64,000 nucleotides of DNA from an uncultured Clostridia bacterium (GCA_934167965.1 CAKPMJ010000006.1:26103-90102), one strand, 5' to 3'; positions 36,510-45,830 are shown, counted from the stretch's first letter. Program-made: numbers and translations. Notes: generated from the letters alone by a model not told the origin.

Positions 36510-38942
36510 CTATTTTATTAAATATTTGAACTCTTGTAAAGCCTTTTTGTTAAATTCTATTGCATTAAACTTTTTTAATGTTTTTAGGCTTCCTTTTGTA
36601 AACTGTTGCATCCCCTCTAGTATTCCCTTTTCAGAGTCTTCTACTAAGTATCCGTAACCATTTTTTAAAAACTCTTTTGGTCCAGTAATATTAGTTGAAA
36701 CCACAGGCTTATCTAAAATAAGTGCTTCCATTATTGTCATTGGTAACCCCTCATAATGAGATGATAATATAAATAAATTACTTTTATTTAGTATTGGATA
36801 TGGATTACTAATTGATTTTATTATTATAATGTTTTCATTATTATTTGCTAATTCATTAACTTTTTGAAAGTCCATTCCATTTCCACCAATAATAATTAAA
36901 TAAGAATCTTTATGTTGTTTTCTATATTCTATAAATGCTTTTATTAATTTATCCTGTCCTTTTTCTGGTGAAAACCTTGCTATATTAATAAATTTACATA
37001 TTTTATCATCATTTAAAATATTATTTAATTCTTCTAAAGATATATTACAATATGTGTTGCTGTCAAATTCTACATCTTGCTCTGATTTTTTTATAATTTC
37101 ATCTATGTTATTCAAATTGTGTACAACTATAATTTTATTTTTATCTATTTCTGGATAATATCTTATAATTTCATTTTTTGATGTTTCTCTCACTACTGCA
37201 ATTCTATCATAAGTTTCAAGTGCTTCTTTAAATGACCTTTCGTGGACATTACTTTTTATTTTAATTTCTTTTTCCATGTCATTATGAACAAATAAAATTT
37301 TCTTTGCATTTATATATTTAAATAACTGTAAAATTTGTCTTTCATATCCAGAGTAATGAATTACATAGTCAAATTTTACATTTGGATATGCTCTTTTTAC
37401 TTCTCTTTTGTATACTATCTTTAATTTTTCTTTTATCCACTTGCTTGTTATATTCCATCTAAAATATAGAAAATGACTTATTGCTTCTGATATTGTCATG
37501 TCTTTTTTACCTTGTATTGAAAAGTAATCTATATTTTTAAAATCATTTATTGTCTTTTTATTTTCTTCAACCTTATTTCTATAAAAACTCAAGAAATAAT
37601 TACATTCTTTCTTGTCTATGTTATTAATTAATCCCTTTAAAGCAGTTGTTATTCCATTTTTAGATAATGCTCCTCCAAATATTAAAACATTCTTCTTGTT
37701 ATTACCATAAGTTGTGCCATCTATTACTTTAATATTAGTTGATTTTATTTGTTTAAATATATAACTACATACATCCTTTGTAGTTCCTCTATAATCATAT
37801 TTATCATATTCTTCTGAAAAATTTTTATAATTACTATATTCATCTATTAACTTTATCTCTTTTACTAATTCATCTATATTAGTTGTAATTTCAAAAGGTA
37901 ATTTATCATAATCTAAATACATACCTCTATCTTTTAAGTACTCTTCTTTGTCATACGCATATAGTATTATCTTTCTTCCAGTATTCGCAAAATCAAAAAA
38001 TACACTTGAATAATCTGTTATTAAGCAATCTGCTATATTTAAAAACTCATAAGTCTCATATTCCTCTGGAAACTGTCTTATTTTTTTGAATTGTGAATAA
38101 TCTATAAGGCTATTTGTATAATTATGAAGTTTTACATATAGTATCGTGTTTTCATCTAGTTTGTTGTCTAACTCATATAACATGTGCATCGTATAAATAA
38201 TTTGTTTATCATTTTCTTTATTGTCTAAACTTCCTCTCCAGGTTGGCATATATACCACTACTTTTTGATCTTTTATTCCTATTTCTTTTTTTATTTTTTC
38301 TTTTAATTCATAATCAAAAAATGCTGTATTTCTTGGATATCCAGAAATTATATATTGCCCTTTATATAAGTTGTCTAACATGTAATCGTTTTTCATATGT
38401 TCAAAAGTAAACTCATTTGGATTTAATAAATAATCTGCCATTAAAAAATTTCTTTGTGTATTTCCTAGTTCATTTGGAGCATTTTTTATATTTCTCCCCA
38501 TTGCCTTTAATGGTGTTCCATGCCATGTATTTACATATATCTGTTTTTCTTTTTTTATAAAATACGATGGAAATGTTGAATTATTTATTAAGTACTTTGC
38601 TTCATTTAGCTTTTTACAATATTCCTTTGAGTGGATTTTTATTACGTTTACATTAGATAAATTCTTTCTTGTAATTGTGTCTTGTATTCTTTCATAGTTT
38701 TCTTTATCAGCTACAACATATTTTTTTAAGTTTCTATATTGTTCATTATTGCATAATTCTAACAAGATATAATATACATTTCCAGAAATACTATTTCCAT
38801 CATAAGATTGTAATAAAACTTCATCATTTTTTATTTGTATTTTTTTATTTTCATAATATTTAGTATATGTGAATCTTGCCTTAAAAAAATCACTTTTGAA
38901 ATAGCTTCTTATTGTCCTTTTTATTCTTTTAATATTTTTCAT
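36510..38942 (-). CDS. Bifunctional CDP-glycerol glycerophosphotransferase / GT4 glycosyltransferase (second)
   Basis: An 810-residue fusion with the same module order as the 755-residue protein. Residues 1-395 are a TagF-like transferase with canonical motifs: VNTWHGTPLKAMGRNIK, YMPTWRGSLD, and CLITDYSSVFFDFAN. Residues 415-810 are a GT4 glycosyltransferase: GGALSKNGITTALKGLI, NIARFSPEKGQDKLIKAF, GGNGMDF and SHYEGLPMTIMEALILDKPV with the catalytic-site glutamates. Both modules appear intact. The gap of 71 nt upstream and 60 nt downstream in an otherwise tightly packed operon may allow extra regulation. Confidence 0.88.
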   Translation of the reverse strand: MKNIKRIKRTIRSYFKSDFFKARFTYTKYYENKKIQIKNDEVLLQSYDGNSISGNVYYILLELCNNEQYRNLKKYVVADKENYERIQDTITRKNLSNVNVIKIHSKEYCKKLNEAKYLINNSTFPSYFIKKEKQIYVNTWHGTPLKAMGRNIKNAPNELGNTQRNFLMADYLLNPNEFTFEHMKNDYMLDNLYKGQYIISGYPRNTAFFDYELKEKIKKEIGIKDQKVVVYMPTWRGSLDNKENDKQIIYTMHMLYELDNKLDENTILYVKLHNYTNSLIDYSQFKKIRQFPEEYETYEFLNIADCLITDYSSVFFDFANTGRKIILYAYDKEEYLKDRGMYLDYDKLPFEITTNIDELVKEIKLIDEYSNYKNFSEEYDKYDYRGTTKDVCSYIFKQIKSTNIKVIDGTTYGNNKKNVLIFGGALSKNGITTALKGLINNIDKKECNYFLSFYRNKVEENKKTINDFKNIDYFSIQGKKDMTISEAISHFLYFRWNITSKWIKEKLKIVYKREVKRAYPNVKFDYVIHYSGYERQILQLFKYINAKKILFVHNDMEKEIKIKSNVHERSFKEALETYDRIAVVRETSKNEIIRYYPEIDKNKIIVVHNLNNIDEIIKKSEQDVEFDSNTYCNISLEELNNILNDDKICKFINIARFSPEKGQDKLIKAFIEYRKQHKDSYLIIIGGNGMDFQKVNELANNNENIIIIKSISNPYPILNKSNLFILSSHYEGLPMTIMEALILDKPVVSTNITGPKEFLKNGYGYLVEDSEKGILEGMQQFTKGSLKTLKKFNAIEFNKKALQEFKYLIK

Positions 38943-39013
38943 GATAATATCCTTTCACAAGAGCATAATATATCTATGTTTATTATTAGCTCTCATGAAA
39001 AGATTTATACAGT

Positions 39014-40294
39014 TTATTTTACTATTTTTTCCACTACTCTTTTACTTGCTTGTCCATCATCTAAGTAATTATATTTTTCATTAAATTTTTTGTATTTTTC
39101 ATCATATTTGAATTCTTTAGATACTCTTTTTATTTCTTTAATTAAGTCATCATCTGTCCTAACTATTTTTCCTGGTAACTCTTCTTCCACATCTATATAA
39201 AATCCATTCGATTCATCTCTATAATGTTCTAAATCATACATATAGAAAATCATAGGCCTTTTTAAATTTGCATAATCGAAAAATACACTTGAATAATCTG
39301 TTATTAATATATCTGATATTATATATAAATCTGCTACATCATCTACTTTTGATACATCATAAACAAATCCTTCATATTTTTTAAAGTCAAATTGATTTGC
39401 TATAAAATAATGCGGTCTAAATAATATTATATATTCTTCTCCTAGTTCTTTTCTCATTTTTTCGAAATCCACTTCTTCTTTATAAGTATAACCTACTCCT
39501 GCTTGATGTTGATTTGCTCTATAAGTTGGTGCATATAATATTATTTTTCTGTTTTTTATTTTTTCCTCATAATCTGTTCCGAAAAGTTCCTCTTTTATCT
39601 TTTTTACATCATCATTAGTGTAGTTAAATAGGAAATCATTTCTAGGATAGCCTTCTTCTATTATTATGTTTTCTTTTCCTATTTCTTTAAGGTTCCATGC
39701 TGATATAAATTTTTCTGACGCAAATTTTGATGGTGATATAAAATATGTGAATTTTTCTGCTTCTATTTTATATCTTTTTTTCATTCCTTCTATTGTATTT
39801 AGAACATTATCAAAATGCTTTAAATCACATCCAAGTCTCTTAAGAGGGGTTCCATGCCAGCATTGTAAAAATACTTGATTCTTTTTAGGTTTAATTGTAT
39901 CATCTATTTTAAAATTAAATATCCAATATTTCGCCTTTGCAATATATTTTCTAAATTGTTTTGTACCTGTCATTATTACTTTTGTATTTGGATTTTTTTC
40001 TAGTTTTTCTTTGTATTTTTCGACATCTTTAAATGCCCATATGAATTTATAATCTTTAAATTTTTCATCTGTTAACATATATTCATAAATTGCCTTCGGA
40101 CTACAAGTATAACTTTGTCCATTGTAACATGAAAATATCATAGTTTTGTCATCTACTTTTATTCCTAATGTTTCGATTTTAAATCTTAATTTTCTATATA
40201 CTCCTAATAACTTTCTAAGCATAGCTCTAAACCCTATATGTTTTTTTGATATGTTTATTAACTTTGTTCTTATATTCTCTTTTAATTTACTCAT
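39014..40294 (-). CDS. CDP-glycerol glycerophosphotransferase (TagF-like)
   Basis: Single-module polymerase-type transferase of 426 residues, peripheral to the membrane. Motifs: LQCWHGTPLKRLGCDLKHF, LYAPTYRANQHQ, LFRPHYFIANQF and ILITDYSSVFFDYANLKRPM, all canonical for the family's two catalytic histidines and CDP-binding region. An N-terminal amphipathic basic segment (ISKKHIGFRAMLRKLLGVYRKLRFK) could bind the membrane. It overlaps the previous gene by 8 nt and is followed by 71 nt without a gene. Confidence 0.92.
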   Translation of the reverse strand: MSKLKENIRTKLINISKKHIGFRAMLRKLLGVYRKLRFKIETLGIKVDDKTMIFSCYNGQSYTCSPKAIYEYMLTDEKFKDYKFIWAFKDVEKYKEKLEKNPNTKVIMTGTKQFRKYIAKAKYWIFNFKIDDTIKPKKNQVFLQCWHGTPLKRLGCDLKHFDNVLNTIEGMKKRYKIEAEKFTYFISPSKFASEKFISAWNLKEIGKENIIIEEGYPRNDFLFNYTNDDVKKIKEELFGTDYEEKIKNRKIILYAPTYRANQHQAGVGYTYKEEVDFEKMRKELGEEYIILFRPHYFIANQFDFKKYEGFVYDVSKVDDVADLYIISDILITDYSSVFFDYANLKRPMIFYMYDLEHYRDESNGFYIDVEEELPGKIVRTDDDLIKEIKRVSKEFKYDEKYKKFNEKYNYLDDGQASKRVVEKIVK

Positions 40295-41408
40295 TGCAAT
40301 CCTCCATTATAAACTTTACTAATTGCTCTGTACAATCTTTTTTATTTATTGATATATATTTGTTTTTGAATTCTTCTAATACCTTTAAATCATATTCTTC
40401 TTCTATTTTTTCTAATAGTTCATTTACATTTGATGTTTGATATTTTCCTATTTCTTCTTTTTCAAACTCTATATTTAAACCTGGCGTTTCTTTATATTTC
40501 TCAATGTCATAAGTATAGAAGTATATTGGCAAATCTAACAATGTTGCTTCTACAGCCAAAGATGAATAGTCTGTTATTACTTTATTTGATATTTTTAGTA
40601 AATCATAGGTTCCAAACTCTTTTTCATATATTACCCCATCTTTTTGTTTATAATTCCCTGCATTTACATCTAATGGGTGCATTTTTATTATGAGATTATA
40701 TTTATTAGTATCTATATTTTCTACTAGTTCATTTAGTTCTATTTGCTCACCTTTTCTAAAAGTTGGTACATACAAAACATTTATCTTTTCTTTTAACTCC
40801 GAATATCTATTATAAATCTTATCTTTTATTTCATCATCTTGTTTTAATATATAATCTATTCTTGGCATTCCTATATATTTTATCTGTTCTTCTTTTACAT
40901 TAAATGCCTCTTTAAAATACTTTGCTGTTACCTTGCTAGGTGCTAAAACATAGTTATAATTTTTATGCATACACATCACTTCTGCTGTAATTTTATCAGA
41001 CCCTGCCTCTGTTCCTATTGTTTGATATCCAAATTTCTTTATTGCTGCTAATGCATGCCATATCTGAATTATCTTTGTTCCTTTTTTGTGTTTTAATGCT
41101 GATGCTACTATACAATATGTATCCAGTATTACTACTTTTGCTGTTGATATATGGTACATTTGGGATATCATATGTATAGCATATTTTATTTTGCTTATTA
41201 ACCCTGACTCTATTTTTTTTGTTAATACAACATTTTTTACATTTGGATAAATTTCTTCCATCTTTTGACGTATTAGCTTAAAATCTAAAGTTTCTTTATT
41301 TGATTCTCTGCTTATATATACAACTTTATTCTGTTTCTTGAATAATTTTATTGGCATATATATTATTTTTAGTAGCACTACCACTATCTTTAATATTATT
41401 TTTTTCAT
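40287..41408 (-). CDS. CDP-glycerol glycerophosphotransferase (TagB-like)
   Basis: Glycerophosphotransferase-family protein of 373 residues, with an N-terminal hydrophobic segment (IILKIVVVLLKIIYMPI) likely to hold it on the membrane. Motifs: IQIWHALAAIKKFGYQTIG (WHA where TagF has WHGT), LYVPTFRKGEQ, IKMHPLD and VITDYSSLAVEATLLD. The short length and WHA variant are like the priming or ribitol-type TagB/TarB group, so it may add the first unit. It starts 2 nt after rimO and leads the polymer genes. Confidence 0.88.
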   Translation of the reverse strand: MKKIILKIVVVLLKIIYMPIKLFKKQNKVVYISRESNKETLDFKLIRQKMEEIYPNVKNVVLTKKIESGLISKIKYAIHMISQMYHISTAKVVILDTYCIVASALKHKKGTKIIQIWHALAAIKKFGYQTIGTEAGSDKITAEVMCMHKNYNYVLAPSKVTAKYFKEAFNVKEEQIKYIGMPRIDYILKQDDEIKDKIYNRYSELKEKINVLYVPTFRKGEQIELNELVENIDTNKYNLIIKMHPLDVNAGNYKQKDGVIYEKEFGTYDLLKISNKVITDYSSLAVEATLLDLPIYFYTYDIEKYKETPGLNIEFEKEEIGKYQTSNVNELLEKIEEEYDLKVLEEFKNKYISINKKDCTEQLVKFIMEDCNE

Positions 41409-41410
41409 AA

Positions 41411-42769
41411 CTAATTTTCTACCTTTTCTGCAATTAAGTCATAATTTTTAACATCTGTAATTTTGCATTTGATAAATTTATTTATGTCTTCTTGATTTCT
41501 TTTAGTATTTTTTACATAAACCACTCCATCTATATCAGGAGCATCTTTTCTAGTTCTACCAATTAAGTATTTCCTATCAAAAGATATATTTTCTACTAAT
41601 ACTTCTATCTCTTTTCCTATATTTTCTTCTAATTTCTCTTTTGAAATTTGTTGTTGTATCTCCATAATTTTATTATATCTTGATTTTTTAGTTTTATAAT
41701 GCACTTGATTAGGCATACTTGCTGCTGGAGTTCCTTCTTCTTTAGAATATTCAAACACTCCCAATTTATCAAATTTAGTAGTTTCTACAAACTTATACAA
41801 TTCTCCAAATTCTTCTTTGTTTTCTCCTGGAAATCCCACTATTAAACTTGTTCTTAATACGACTCCTGGAATTTCTTTTCTAATTTTCTTTATTAATTTT
41901 TCAATATTTTCCTTTGATGTCTTTCTATTCATCTTTTTTAATATATTATTTGATATATGTTGTATTGGAATGTCAAAGTATTTACAGATTTTTTCTTCAT
42001 TTTTTACAGTCTCAATTAATTCTTCTGTAATTCCTTCTGGATATGAATATAAAAATCTAACCCACTTAATCCCATCAATTTTACATATCTCTTTTAGAAG
42101 TTTTGATAACATTGGTTTATTATATATATCTACTCCGTATTTTGTAGTATCTTGCGCTATTATTATTAATTCTTTAATTCCTTTTTCTGCTAACATTTTT
42201 GCTTCTTCAATTATATCTTCCATTGGTCTACTTATAAATAGCCCTCTTATATATGGAATTGCACAATATGTACACATATTGCTACATCCTTCTCCTATTT
42301 TTAAGTATGCATAATTGCTTCCTGTAGAAACTGTTCTTTGTAAATACTCCTGTTCTTTAAACATAGGGATTTGTTTTATTTTATTTGTCTTTTTACTTTC
42401 TATCTTTGATTTTTCATTTTGATTTACTAATTCTTCTACTTTATTCCATAGATTATCATAATCTTCTAGTTTTAAAAACAGATCCACTTCTGGTAATGAT
42501 TTTACTAAATCATTGTAATATCTTTGTACTAAACATCCCATTGCAATTAGATATTTACATTTTTTCTCTTTATACTGTGCCATTTCTAATATTGTGTTTA
42601 TAGCTTCTTCTTTTGCTGATTCTATAAAACCACATGTATTTACTACTATTATGTCTGCATCATCTGGATTATTTACTATTTCATATTTGTGTTCTTTAAA
42701 GTGTCCTATTGCTACTTCTGTGTCTATTAAATTTTTACTACATCCAAGTGATATGAATCCTACTTTCAT
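41411..42769 (-). CDS. rimO: Ribosomal protein S12 methylthiotransferase
   Basis: Radical-SAM enzyme that adds a methylthio group to an aspartate of ribosomal protein S12. The N-terminal domain begins MKVGFISLGCSKNLIDTE with the auxiliary cluster cysteines (LGCSKN, VNTCGF, MGCLVQRY). The radical SAM motif is CSNMCTYCAIP, and a C-terminal TRAM domain (KEIEVLVENISFDRKYLIGRT) closes the 452 residues. The promoter at 42802-42830 precedes it. Its stop is 2 nt from the first teichoic gene, so it appears to lead the polymer operon, an unusual pairing. Confidence 0.97.
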   Translation of the reverse strand: MKVGFISLGCSKNLIDTEVAIGHFKEHKYEIVNNPDDADIIVVNTCGFIESAKEEAINTILEMAQYKEKKCKYLIAMGCLVQRYYNDLVKSLPEVDLFLKLEDYDNLWNKVEELVNQNEKSKIESKKTNKIKQIPMFKEQEYLQRTVSTGSNYAYLKIGEGCSNMCTYCAIPYIRGLFISRPMEDIIEEAKMLAEKGIKELIIIAQDTTKYGVDIYNKPMLSKLLKEICKIDGIKWVRFLYSYPEGITEELIETVKNEEKICKYFDIPIQHISNNILKKMNRKTSKENIEKLIKKIRKEIPGVVLRTSLIVGFPGENKEEFGELYKFVETTKFDKLGVFEYSKEEGTPAASMPNQVHYKTKKSRYNKIMEIQQQISKEKLEENIGKEIEVLVENISFDRKYLIGRTRKDAPDIDGVVYVKNTKRNQEDINKFIKCKITDVKNYDLIAEKVEN

Positions 42770-42801
42770 TTTTCTACCTCTTTTTTATTTTTTACCTTAT
42801 C

Positions 42802-42830
42802 ATTTTACCATCTTTTTCTAGTAAAATCAA
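42802..42830 (-). promoter_or_regulatory. Promoter of rimO and probably the whole polymer operon
   Basis: Minus-strand TTGATT, 17-nt spacer, TAAAAT with a TGG extended -10, about 30 nt before the rimO start. No other clear promoter is seen before the first transferase genes. Confidence 0.7.
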
Positions 42831-42867
42831 CTATTAAAAAGGAAATACAAAAATTAGCTAAATAGTA

Positions 42868-42899
42868 AATAGCACTATCATATTTATGGTAGTGCTATT
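42868..42899 (-). terminator. Probable terminator after yigZ
   Basis: The minus-strand stem AATAGCACTACCA / TGATAGTGCTATT (one wobble) with a 6-nt loop overlaps the yigZ stop codon. The following TTACTATTT is only weakly U-rich. Confidence 0.6.
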
Positions 42900-43513
42900 G
42901 TTATATATTTATTTTTTATAAATTTACTTTCTAGAACATTTATATTTCTATTATTAATATCTTTTAAAAATATTTCTTTAAAATCTTCTTTCATTTCAAT
43001 ATTGCATATTACTCTACTTGAATACTGTATATTACTCATATTAATGTTATTTTTATTACAATAATATCTAAAATTTTCAAGATCTCCATATTCTAGTTTT
43101 ACTTCATATTCTACTCCCCAAAATATATCTACTTTATTTGAATTTTGTATAGCCTGGATACATGCTTCTGAATAGGCTCTAACTAATCCTCCTGTTCCAA
43201 GTAATATACCTCCAAAATATCTTGTAACTACAACTAATATATTACACAAATTATTTTTTTGTAATATATTAAGCATTGGAGCTCCTGCAGTTCCTGATGG
43301 CTCACCATCATCGCTAAATCTCTCTATAAATTTCTCATTTTCCATCACTCTAAATGCAAAGCAATTATGTCTTGCATCAAAATATTTCTTTTTTATTTCT
43401 TTTATTTTTATATTTGCTTGTTCTTCATTTTCCACACAAAATACATTTGCAATAAATTTTGATTTTTTCTCTATAATTTCACTTGTTGTATTTTCCAATA
43501 TTGTTTTGAACAT
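42884..43513 (-). CDS. yigZ: YigZ/IMPACT family protein
   Basis: Member of the UPF0029/IMPACT family, whose bacterial role is not settled (linked to translation or nucleotide binding). The 209 residues show the family core: KSKFIANVFCVENEEQA, ARHNCFAFRV, RFSDDGEPSGTAGAPMLNIL and VVTRYFGGILLGTGGLVRAY. A C-terminal ferredoxin-like domain follows (KLEYGDLENFRYYC). The ATG has a GTAGGAGA site. It comes right after the nrdD terminator and I could not find a separate consensus promoter. Confidence 0.93.
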   Translation of the reverse strand: MFKTILENTTSEIIEKKSKFIANVFCVENEEQANIKIKEIKKKYFDARHNCFAFRVMENEKFIERFSDDGEPSGTAGAPMLNILQKNNLCNILVVVTRYFGGILLGTGGLVRAYSEACIQAIQNSNKVDIFWGVEYEVKLEYGDLENFRYYCNKNNINMSNIQYSSRVICNIEMKEDFKEIFLKDINNRNINVLESKFIKNKYITIALP

Positions 43514-43532
43514 ATTTATTCTCCTACAAAAT

Positions 43533-43567
43533 ATAATTACCCCGACTTTATTAATCGAGGTAATTAT
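43533..43567 (-). terminator. Terminator after nrdD
   Basis: The minus-strand stem ATAATTACCTCGA / TCGGGGTAATTAT (one T-G wobble) with a 9-nt loop is followed by ATTTTG. It lies 11 nt after the nrdD stop. Confidence 0.7.
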
Positions 43568-43578
43568 ATCATATTTTA

Positions 43579-45705
43579 TTATAAATGTAAAACTCTTGAT
43601 TTTATTTCTTTTGTCTTACCAACATTCCAGAAATTTTCTCCTAAATATCCACAAGTACGACGAACAACGCTCATTCTATTCTTATCTTTATTTCCACATT
43701 GAGGACAATACCATTCATTATTTTCATTTATTTGTATTTCTCCAGTATATCCGCATTCATAGCAATAATCTGATTTTGTATTAAATTCTGCATATTGAAT
43801 ATTATCATATATAAATTTAACTAATTCTTCTAATGCAGGAATGTTATTTTTCATGTTTGGAATTTCTACATAAGATATTGCTCCACCTGTTGATAGTTTT
43901 TGGAATTCACTTTCGAATTTTAATTTATCAAAAGCATTAATTTTTTCACGAACATCAACATGGTATGAGTTTGTATAATATCCTTTATCTGTAACATCTT
44001 CAATTGTTCCAAATTTTTCTTTATCTATACGAGCAAATCTATAGCATAAACTTTCTGCTGGAGTTCCATATAATGCAAATCCTATATTTGTCTCTTCTTT
44101 CCATCTTTCTACTGTCTCTTTTAAATGTTCCATTACTCTGTAAGCAAAGTCATGTCCTTCTTTTGTTGTGTGCGATACGCCCTTCATAGCCTTTGTTACT
44201 TCATATAATCCAATATATCCTAAAGATATTGAAGAATATCCACCATATAATAAATCATCTATTTTTTCTCCTGGTTTTAATCTAGCTATTGCACCATATC
44301 TCCAATGAATTGGGCTTACTTCTGCAGTTGTTCCAACTAATGCATAATGTCTTAACATTAAGGCTTCTTTGCATAATTCAAGTCTTTCATCTAATAGCTT
44401 CCAGAATTTATCTTCATCTTTATCAGCTATAATTCCTATTTGTGGTAAATTAATACTTACAACACCTTGGTTAAATCTTCCTTCAAATTTATAGTTTCCA
44501 TCTTTATCTTTCCAAGGACTTAAGAAACTTCTGCATCCCATTGGACTAAATACGTTTCCTTCATAGTTTTCACGCATTTTTTTAGCTGATATATAATCAG
44601 GATACATTCTTTTTGATGAACATTTTACTGCAAGTTTTGTTAAATAATCATATTTTCCACCTTTTAAACAATTACATTCATCTAAAACATATACAAGTTT
44701 AGGGAATGCTGGAGTTATATATACTCCTGCTTCATTTTTTATTCCTTGATATCTTTGTTTTAAGATTTCTTCTATTATCATAGCATTTTCTTTTACATAT
44801 TCGTCTTCTGGATCTACATGTAAAAATAGTGTAACAAAAGGAGATTGTCCATTTGTAGTCATTAATGTATTTATTTGATATTGTATTGTTTGAACACCTT
44901 GCCTTAATTCTGTTCTTAATCTTGTTTGAGTTATTTCTTCAATCATTTCTTCTGATAATTTGTTTTTATATTCTTCTGTTAATTCTTTTTTGAATTTATT
45001 ATAACTTTTTCTTAAATATCTTCCAAAATGCTTCATATCTACTGATTGTCCACCATATTGACTACTTGCAACAGATGCTATAATTTGAGTTGCTATTGTA
45101 CATGCAACTTGGAAAGTTTTTGGTGATTCCATTAGTTTTCCATTCATAACAGTTCCATTGTCTAACATATCTCCAATATTTATTAAACAACAATTAAATA
45201 TAGGTTGTAAGAAATAATCCATATCATGAAAATGTAATATTCCATCTTCATGTGCTTTTGTTATTTTCTCAGGTAATAACATTCTTTTTGTTAAGTCTTT
45301 TGATACTTCTCCTGCAATTAAATCCCTTTGAGTTGATGCAATTATAGCATTTTTATTTGAGTTTTCTTCCATTACTTCTTTATTAGTTTTTCTAATTAAT
45401 CCTAAAATTGACTCATCTGTAGTATTGCTTTTTCTAACTAATGCCCTTGTATATCTATATACTATATATTTCTTAGCTAACTCATATTTTCCCAATTCCA
45501 TCAATTTTTCTTCTATTATATCTTGGATATCTTCTACTAATATTCTCTTTTTAGATAAATCTTCAATATATTCCATTATAAATTTTATATCTTCTTTAGT
45601 AGCTTTTTCTTTTCTGCTTACCTCTTTATTTGCCTTTTCAATAGCTAATGATATTTTACTTCTATCATAGTCAACTATTCTTCCATCTCTTTTTATTACC
45701 TTCAT
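43579..45705 (-). CDS. nrdD: Anaerobic (class III) ribonucleoside-triphosphate reductase
   Basis: Makes deoxynucleotides under strict anaerobiosis with a glycyl radical. The 708 residues begin with an ATP-cone domain (MKVIKRDGRIVDYDRSKIS) and contain the core PIFNCCLINIGDML, ITPAFPKLVYVLDECN, MGCRSFLSPW and GVVSINLPQIG. Near the C-terminus are a four-cysteine zinc site (CYECG, CPQCG) and the radical motif RTCGYLGEN with Gly686. The activase nrdG is not adjacent. The divergent Crp/Fnr regulator and the palindrome at 45777-45792 suggest oxygen or redox control. Confidence 0.97.
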   Translation of the reverse strand: MKVIKRDGRIVDYDRSKISLAIEKANKEVSRKEKATKEDIKFIMEYIEDLSKKRILVEDIQDIIEEKLMELGKYELAKKYIVYRYTRALVRKSNTTDESILGLIRKTNKEVMEENSNKNAIIASTQRDLIAGEVSKDLTKRMLLPEKITKAHEDGILHFHDMDYFLQPIFNCCLINIGDMLDNGTVMNGKLMESPKTFQVACTIATQIIASVASSQYGGQSVDMKHFGRYLRKSYNKFKKELTEEYKNKLSEEMIEEITQTRLRTELRQGVQTIQYQINTLMTTNGQSPFVTLFLHVDPEDEYVKENAMIIEEILKQRYQGIKNEAGVYITPAFPKLVYVLDECNCLKGGKYDYLTKLAVKCSSKRMYPDYISAKKMRENYEGNVFSPMGCRSFLSPWKDKDGNYKFEGRFNQGVVSINLPQIGIIADKDEDKFWKLLDERLELCKEALMLRHYALVGTTAEVSPIHWRYGAIARLKPGEKIDDLLYGGYSSISLGYIGLYEVTKAMKGVSHTTKEGHDFAYRVMEHLKETVERWKEETNIGFALYGTPAESLCYRFARIDKEKFGTIEDVTDKGYYTNSYHVDVREKINAFDKLKFESEFQKLSTGGAISYVEIPNMKNNIPALEELVKFIYDNIQYAEFNTKSDYCYECGYTGEIQINENNEWYCPQCGNKDKNRMSVVRRTCGYLGENFWNVGKTKEIKSRVLHL

Positions 45706-45750
45706 TTTTCTACCCCCTATATTGTTTAATTTTTTATTAAATATGAGTTA

Positions 45751-45756
45751 ATTATA
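45751..45756 (-). promoter_or_regulatory. Putative -10 element of nrdD
   Basis: Minus-strand TATAAT with a predicted transcription start near 45744 and no recognisable -35, as expected of an activator-dependent promoter. The palindrome at 45777-45792 is centred at about -40.5. Confidence 0.55.
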
Positions 45757-45776
45757 TAGTTAAATTTTTATTTTTC

Positions 45777-45792
45777 TGTTGCAAATGCAACA
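45777..45792. promoter_or_regulatory. Palindromic Crp/Fnr-type operator shared by nrdD and its divergent regulator
   Basis: A perfect 7-2-7 inverted repeat TGTTGCA-AA-TGCAACA. It covers the -35 region of the plus-strand regulator promoter and sits near -40.5 of nrdD. Confidence 0.6.
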
Positions 45793-45807
45793 AAAATGTG
45801 ATATATT
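45779..45807 (+). promoter_or_regulatory. Promoter of the Crp/Fnr regulator gene
   Basis: TTGCAA, 17-nt spacer, TATATT. The -35 lies wholly inside the palindrome, so binding there would block this promoter. Confidence 0.6.
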
Positions 45808-45830
45808 TTTTTTGAAAGGTGGAAACCATT

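Noticed and set aside
41817..42314. 165-aa plus-strand ORF
   Set aside because: Antisense to rimO over its radical-SAM core; product is Ile/Phe/Ser-rich mirror of the sense codons.
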